Assembly (NCBI GenBank): GCA_037013685.1
Contig: CM072886.1
Coordinates: 30,387,080 to 30,451,079, forward strand
Direction: 5' to 3'
Source: Acridotheres tristis
Taxonomy: Eukaryota > Chordata > Aves > Passeriformes > Sturnidae
Length of the DNA stretch: 64,000 nucleotides
In this document: piece by piece, positions 58,549 to 64,000 of the stretch
Layout of the letters: each line of letters starts with the position of its first letter
Position numbering within the stretch: the stretch's first letter is position 1
Position numbers and translations under genes: made by a program
Notes under the pieces: generated by a model
Databases searched by the model: none
The model's input: only the letters and a program-made list of their open reading frames with translations
What the model was told of the DNA's origin: nothing

Positions 58549-61117
58549 GAGAGTGTCAGACTGCCTCTCTGATGGAGAATACCTCCTCAGCTGGAGGGAC
58601 ATTCCCAGAACACAAAATATGTGGTGGATTACAGCAAAATTCTAAACAGCGAATAATCTTGTTCCATTTGCTTCTGGTTGTAAGAGGATAAACATCATAT
58701 TAATAGGGCGTATGTCACGTTTTGCTGAACAGGGCACTCTCCCAGGAGGAGCAGGAGAGATAAAACAGAAAGCCCCTGGTGGGTGGGTAGGACTGGCCTC
58801 AGGCACAGCCTTCCCCCGCCTAATTAAGAGCTCCTATTCCATTCAGCGGGCCATAATGGAGACTTTAATGAAATGGGTCTGGCTGTCCCTGGGGGAGCTG
58901 GATAATTAGTCCCGGAGTGCTGCTTTTCTGAGATAGCAGCCACGGCTTTGGCCAGCTTTGTATGGACCAAGAAGCCACTCTGCAGTGGACAAAGAGATCT
59001 GTGAGATGCCCTGGGAAGCCATGGTTTCCCAGCACAGCACAGAATGAACAGGATCTCTGCAACCATAAATGCCACTGAAAAAAGATGCTCCCTCCCCAGT
59101 GTTGTGTGCTAAATAGCCAATGTTTATATGTCAGCCCTGAAGCCAAACGACAAGGTCATGTTCCAGGCCTTGACATTAAGGTGGTTTTGGGAATAGTGTG
59201 GTTCTCTCCTCTCCTGGTTTTAACCACAGCAGCCTGCTTTGTCTGCCAAGCAGGCTGCCTGCAACAAACGAAGAGATGGCTTAGAGTCAGTGTTTTCTAT
59301 CAGCTGAAACAAAACACCACGGGATTAATGAGGGGCCCTGGTGTGCCAGACACTGTGAGAGCATGCACAAACTGCCCCCTTCGCCAGCAATGAAACTGCA
59401 AGTGTGCTTAACCATATTTCATGTGAGTGAGCTAATCATGCCAGTCTGAAAACAACCCTGCACAGAAGTGTTGTGAAGAGTCAAATTGGTTTTCAGGGGA
59501 ACTTCAGGGTTCTCAATTGTTCTGAGGGCAGAATGAAAATAATGGGAGACAGCAGAGGCAGTATGGTTTGTCTGAAGCCACAGGGATGGATGGGGAAATA
59601 TCTGAGAAGCTTCTGGTGTTACAGACCTGCTCAATTTTCCAGCCTGTTATGCCTGGCTTTTGAGGGAGAAGAGAGGAAACAATTTTGCTGGAGAGGTTTT
59701 TGATAGTGAAGGATTTTGGGAAGTCTGAAAGGAAACTTCATGAAGATGTTGGACCAAATCCCAAATGGCACTAAGCTAGCTAGAACTGTTGGGATTTGGA
59801 TGCACTCAGTGCTTCTCAAGCTTTAGTCATCTGCATTTGGGCCTAAAAGCCCTATAAGCTTATATTTAAAAAAAAAAATTTGAAGCAAAAAATGAAGTAT
59901 TTTACTATGGATTTTATTGGATGTTAAATGGTATATAATAAGATATTAAAAAGAAAAAACAAACCAACCTACACCTACTATTCTGACTGACTTGGGAAAT
60001 ACTTTAAAAATTACTTTGGCTTCAGATTTAGGAAAAACAGTTGGCACAGTGGCAAACTGATGGAAGAAAGACCGACTTCAATTCTTTTGGTGTCAGGTTT
60101 AATTCTTCTGTCACTCATAATTAATATCTCAGATTCAGATATCTGATATACTGAATGTTTGTTTTGTTATTAAGGCTTGAATAATTTCCACTTTGCATAG
60201 AATGGATGCAGCCTATATGAAAATTCAGATGCTGCCAGGCTGCACTCATGTAATGTGATATGAAATTCTCACTCTCTTTCCATTCCCCTATTCATTTTTC
60301 CACATGATGAGGGGCAGTTTGGGAATATCCCCCCAGCAGACCTCATAATAAAGTGATGCAGAAGCTAAGGTGTGACTGGTGTTATATTCTTTGGCTGTAA
60401 TTCCTCCTGAGCTGCATGGAGATTAGCCTTTCATTGTTGTGCCAGAACCTCCTGATTGCACTGGCAAAGAAAATCTTGTGGATGAGCTGCAGTTTGAGTT
60501 GAAATGTTAGTACAGTAACAAAGAAACATAGAGTGTGGGCTAATGCTGTGGTTAAATCATCTTTAGCCCAGCCACATTTTAAACTTTTCTCAATATTCCT
60601 GGTTTTCACCAGGAGGTGCTTTGGAGGCAGATACTTTTCCATTATAACTCTCTTCTCTGATCTGTCAGTGTCTTTCCACTGTCTTTGTGCATTTAGAATT
60701 TTAAAGGCAATAACACTCTAAAGTAGTCTGAGATAGGTTTCCTAAGCAGGAATATAGCTGGACCTATTTTTCTGTCTAGCACTTCTGTCTTGTTCCTGGT
60801 ATGTCTTGGAAATGTTTTGTCCTAGGTCCCAGTTCTGCAGGGAACTTAAAGAGAGTCCAGGTGTCTTCTGAGCTATGCTTGTCTTTGTATGTGATAACAC
60901 CCACGATCACAGATCACTTAACCCTGAGTTTATAATATTTTCATTATCTTCAGAATCAAGGCCTTAAATTTTAGAAGCTAATGGTGAAACCTCAATCCGT
61001 ACCAAGAAATGACAATGACTTAACTATTACCTCATTAAAAAGTCACAATGACAATGTCTTAAGGACAACAAATTTATTTGGTTTTGTACAATAACCTTAT
61101 TGACTGTTTTTCAATGG
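58549..61117 (+). other. Intron remnant 25-26
   Basis: About 2.6 kb. The block 58795-58920 contains CTAATTAAG and GATAATTAG with GC-rich flanks and may be regulatory. No repeat or exon was recognised. Confidence 0.5.
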
Positions 61118-61347
61118 AATATTCATCTAAGTAGCTGAGTGGTTCAGAACCTTGGACAAACTCCTTGAGCAATACAATATGTCATCCTGATTTCTGTGTC
61201 TTTATCAGTGCTAAGCCAGCTCCAAGCACAGAAGAGCACATCATTCCCCAAGGAATACTAGAAAATTCAATTAAAATTACTGGTGAACCTCCTACAAGGA
61301 TGCTGGCTAATTTCCATGCTGCTCTCTATGGTTTTGACGAGATAAAA
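61118..61347 (+). pseudogene. DNAH11: Dynein exon remnant 26 (C-terminal domain), lost acceptor, two frameshifts
   Basis: NIHL, an extra A at 61130, [19 protein letters not shown], about two lost bases, then [53 protein letters not shown] with donor GTAAGC. It matches [78 protein letters not shown] favours DNAH11 over DNAH9/17. The tract TGTTTTTCAATGG before AAT ATT CAT has no AG, so the acceptor is gone. Confidence 0.95.
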
Positions 61348-63610
61348 GTAAGCTTTTTTTTTTTTTTTTTTTTTTGTTTGCTTTAATTACTCCTTCCCCT
61401 GTGGGGACAAGTGGTAGCATTGATGATCATTCTGTGGGAGACCAGGACTTCAGACTGTTGTGATTCCAAACTAACCCAACAGGATGGCAGCCCTCTGTGC
61501 CCTGCCCTACCTCTATGTTTCCCCTGAGCATTGGGCTGGAGGAAAGGTGTGGCAATAACACAAACATTTGTACTATTCAATATAGACATGCATAGGCATG
61601 TTTACAAAGACAGAGCATTTATTGCACCAGCTTTAGCCAGTGGTGCACTTATGATAAAAACCTGTAGTTTTAAAAGGTCAGAGCTCTTTCATTTAATGGT
61701 ACTCGCATATTTTGCTCTGCTCTAAATTTGGGTTGACCAAATGCATGGTCATGATCATTCTCCTACAGAGTGGATTTACATACCTGGGTGTTCAGGCTCA
61801 GGTATGCAATGGCTCAGTGTATGGGTGCCTGCAGTCAGGCATAAAGAAAGGAATTAAAGAGCAAGTGGTTTGTGCTGTTTGTTTTTTTCCCTGATGTAAG
61901 ATTCTGCTTGGTGGCTAGAAAGAAGAAGGAGGAGAAAGAAGACGTGAGAATGTGGAGAACAGGCACATCACGGATTGTGCACAGCCCCCTTCCCTCCAGA
62001 TCCCTGTTTATCCCCGTGTGCTACCCCAGGAACGTGTGGGAAGATCTCCAAGGCCAGTGTGAGTCAGCTTCCCTGCAGCAGTGGCAGTGCTGGAGCAGTC
62101 AGCTTGTTCACATCAGCAAAGCAGACCATGATGAAGGCAGCTGTAACTGCACACTGTCACCTCCCAGCAAGGTATTCACACTGAGCACAGCACACACGGG
62201 GGCAGAGCTGGGTTGTGAAAAGGGTAAGAGTTCCTTTAACAAGGAATACTAGCCAGTGCCAGGGGGAAGATAAAAGGAAAGAAAAGAAGTTGTGTCAGAG
62301 CTACGAATGGATTGATTTTGATGGTGTGGGATGATTTGGAAAGATATTTGTGAGCAAGGAAGAATAGCTGCAGTTTTGTAGCTGAGCAGCTGATGATTAG
62401 TACAGCATTTCGTTCTTTTTTCAGTTTTTTTATAACTTACTATTGTAATACTTTAAATGGAAAGCTGAAAATTTTAGACAAATATTTTAATAAAGGTGGT
62501 TCATATACATTGTTGTCCTGCTTCAGTCTGTGTTTAATAAAAGAATATATAGGTATATATTCGAATTAACCAATTTCTAAGCTTCATATTTTAGAGAACT
62601 CTCTTTTCTCACCCACTATTCTGAGCCATGGGTCTTTGTGGCTTACCACAAATTCCTGTGCAGACACTGTCTTTAATATATTTCTGCTTAAGGTATTTTT
62701 TTTTTTTAATTACAATACAAAAATCAAAGTACACCTAATTCAGATGGAATACATTTCATGGGTTTGTGGTTTTATTCAGGGTAGAAACTTGTGTCGTATT
62801 TTTCATGGTTGAACTCAGCGTTCTGATTTAAGGAAGTTTTTTGTCAGACATAAAATGCTTCACGTGTGCCCGGATTCTGCTACATGTTGTTCAGCTCAGG
62901 ATGATCTATTTCCTTTAGAAAGACTAGAGTTTATACCTCTGATATTCCCTCCATGCATCATTATTTTCAAGGGTATTGAAATTAATTTTGTTATGCTTAT
63001 TACTTCTTAAACTAAAGGATAAAATATAGAAAAATGTCAGAGACATAAGGATTAATTTCCGCAGGTTTTACAGGCAAATACCAAATAATTTAAAAACCAG
63101 CTGAAGCCCAGTGCTGAATATCATCCTGCTGAAATTCTCTACTAACACTATAAATAATGGAGGCAAAAAGGAAAGTATTAAACTTAAATTTCAAACTCTC
63201 CTGACTCTTTGGGAAATGGTGTAAAATTTCAATGAGTTTGAAGGCTTTTTAATAAATGTTAAACTAGTAAATTTTCTACTTGGGATAAAGTCTAAGGATG
63301 ATTTAGCTAAGAAACTTTAGTGGTTATCTGAGTAATATTTATAGATTTCTAGGTAAGTAATCTGTTTTTGTTGGTTTCAGTAGCACAACAGTTCTCCTTT
63401 CCTAATGGACATTTGGGAATAAAATGTCACTATCAACAATTTTGCATCTGGGAATTACTGCAAAAAATACTGCTCAATATCCTCTGATTCTTTAGAAACC
63501 TGTTTCTCACTCTCCTTCCAACTCCAGCCTTGTGAGTGGTCCTTTTTGGCACAGTTCTGGGCAATGCTCACTATTGTTAGTGTGTAAGTTACTCCTTTTT
63601 TCTTTGACAG
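61348..63610 (+). other. Intron remnant 26-27
   Basis: Begins with the T23 run. A 126-codon open frame at 61872-62252 has no recognised domain and lies wholly in the intron. Confidence 0.6.
61354..61376. repeat. poly(T) run just after the donor of exon remnant 26
   Basis: Twenty-three T begin six bases after GTAAGC of the donor. The length is likely to vary between individuals. Confidence 0.95.
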
Positions 63611-63803
63611 CATAAACTTGATCTGTGTGCCAGAGAAGGGGAATTTAAAAGCATCCTTTTTCCTCTGTGCAGTTGTCACACTTGTGTTCCTGGGAGAGTG
63701 AAGTTTGGCCCTCGGGGCTGGAATGGAAGGTACCTGATCGATCAGCACCTGAGGTCTCCATCTGTGTCACTGTCCTCAGCAACAGCTCAGAGCCCACAAG
63801 GAG
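63611..63803 (+). pseudogene. DNAH11: Dynein exon remnant 27 (C-terminal domain), frameshift
   Basis: TTTTTTCTTTGACAG precedes HKLDLCAREGEFKSILFPLC, CHTCVPGRVKFGPRGWNGR. One base is missing at 63731-63734 (TAC CCT to TACCT), after which the frame is PDRSAPEVSICVTVLSN; the donor is AG|GTAAGA. DNAH11 has [34 protein letters not shown] and SYPF..GDLTIC.SVLYN; the CV.GR pair is the DNAH11 form (DNAH9/17 have VVAER). This is the last remnant in the window. Confidence 0.95.
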
Positions 63804-64000
63804 GTAAGAAGTGGCCAGGTAGCCACACATCAAGGTCATTTCCATTCAATCATATGTTTATACTAAGTAAGGGGGACACAGCTCTTTCCCTGAAGCTGTT
63901 ATTTAAGTAGCTGGTGTTACATGATGCTGTTGGTGAGTATGAAAATAGATCAAAGGGAGTGGGGGGGGGGGTTGTGGTTTTTTTTTCTGGCAGTGGATGC
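63804..64000 (+). other. Intron remnant at right edge
   Basis: AT-rich sequence with the G11 run. The final exons of the dynein gene (the C-terminal domain onward) must lie further right. Confidence 0.6.
63961..63971. repeat. poly(G) run
   Basis: Eleven G in a row followed by GTTGTGG and a T run; a simple-sequence tract at the right edge. Confidence 0.9.

Larger units (their letters stand above)
268..63803 (+). pseudogene. DNAH11: Axonemal dynein heavy chain pseudogene, DNAH11-like, 3' part (27 exon remnants)
   Basis: Twenty-seven separated segments translate, in family order, into pieces of an axonemal outer-arm dynein heavy chain, the ATP-driven motor of motile cilia. They cover AAA3, AAA4, stalk, AAA5, AAA6 and part of the C-terminal domain. 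Most are flanked by AG and GT in matching phase, so the gene kept its introns and is not a retrocopy. I count at least 11 in-frame stops (884, 917, 7742, 7784, 7799, 7808, 15320, 25880, 36447, 43279, 56230), about 16 frameshifts and several ruined splice sites. Residues shared with DNAH11 rather than DNAH9 or DNAH17 are clearest at 28428-28610, 61118-61347 and 63611-63803. Dynein identity is very sure, the DNAH11 assignment is likely, and pseudogene status is very sure. Neither end of the gene is in the window. Confidence 0.93.

Noticed and set aside
61872..62252. Plus-strand open frame of 126 codons
   Set aside because: No recognised domain; between exon remnants 26 and 27 with no matching splice structure.
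268..63803. Processed pseudogene (retrocopy) of a dynein
   Set aside because: Remnants are separated by kilobases of intron with splice signals and kept phases, and no poly(A) tail or fused exons are seen.
268..63803. A working gene with sequencing errors
   Set aside because: Stops by substitution, splice-site changes and multi-base indels across most exons are too many and too varied for base-calling error.

Overview
The window is a stretch of vertebrate, almost certainly avian, nuclear DNA. It is AT-rich and intron-like, with microsatellites and pieces of CR1 LINEs of the bird type. I see no intact protein-coding gene, no tRNA, rRNA or CRISPR, and nothing bacterial. The short open frames scattered through it are chance frames in intronic sequence.

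The one gene is an axonemal dynein heavy chain on the + strand, spread over the whole window and dead. I could place 27 exon remnants from 268 to 63803, in the order and mostly in the splice phase of the family. They run from the AAA3 module (268-2468) through AAA4 (5742-15444), the stalk coiled coils and microtubule-binding tip (21977-36455), AAA5 (40254-53630), and AAA6 to the C-terminal domain (54150-63803). Residues that separate paralogues (NYDKEHI-like, NEHYLKD-like, CV.GR..FGP.GW, MLAN.HAALY.F) point to DNAH11, the left-right dynein, rather than DNAH9 or DNAH17.

The remnants hold at least 11 in-frame stops, about 16 frameshifts, several lost splice donors and acceptors, and loss of the AAA4 Walker A core. 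Introns are kept, so this is not a retrocopy. It is a unitary or duplicated pseudogene whose exons are eroding at different rates: exons at 6789, 24174, 29385 and 54150 remain fully open and spliceable, while 7674 carries four stops.

Layout: 0-8 kb, AAA3/AAA4 remnants; 8-15 kb, a long intron; 15-22 kb, an intron with a short, dense CpG island at about 16.47-16.62 kb; 22-30 kb, stalk exons; 30-36 kb, an intron with a CR1 copy and a TATC repeat; 36-45 kb, CC2/AAA5 exons and CR1 pieces; 45-52 kb, an intron with AT-rich satellites; 52-64 kb, AAA5, AAA6 and C-terminal exons. The last exons of the gene lie beyond the right edge and the earlier two thirds beyond the left edge.

Paralogue comparisons were made from memory of the family, without alignment software, so exon edges and frameshift sizes are best readings.
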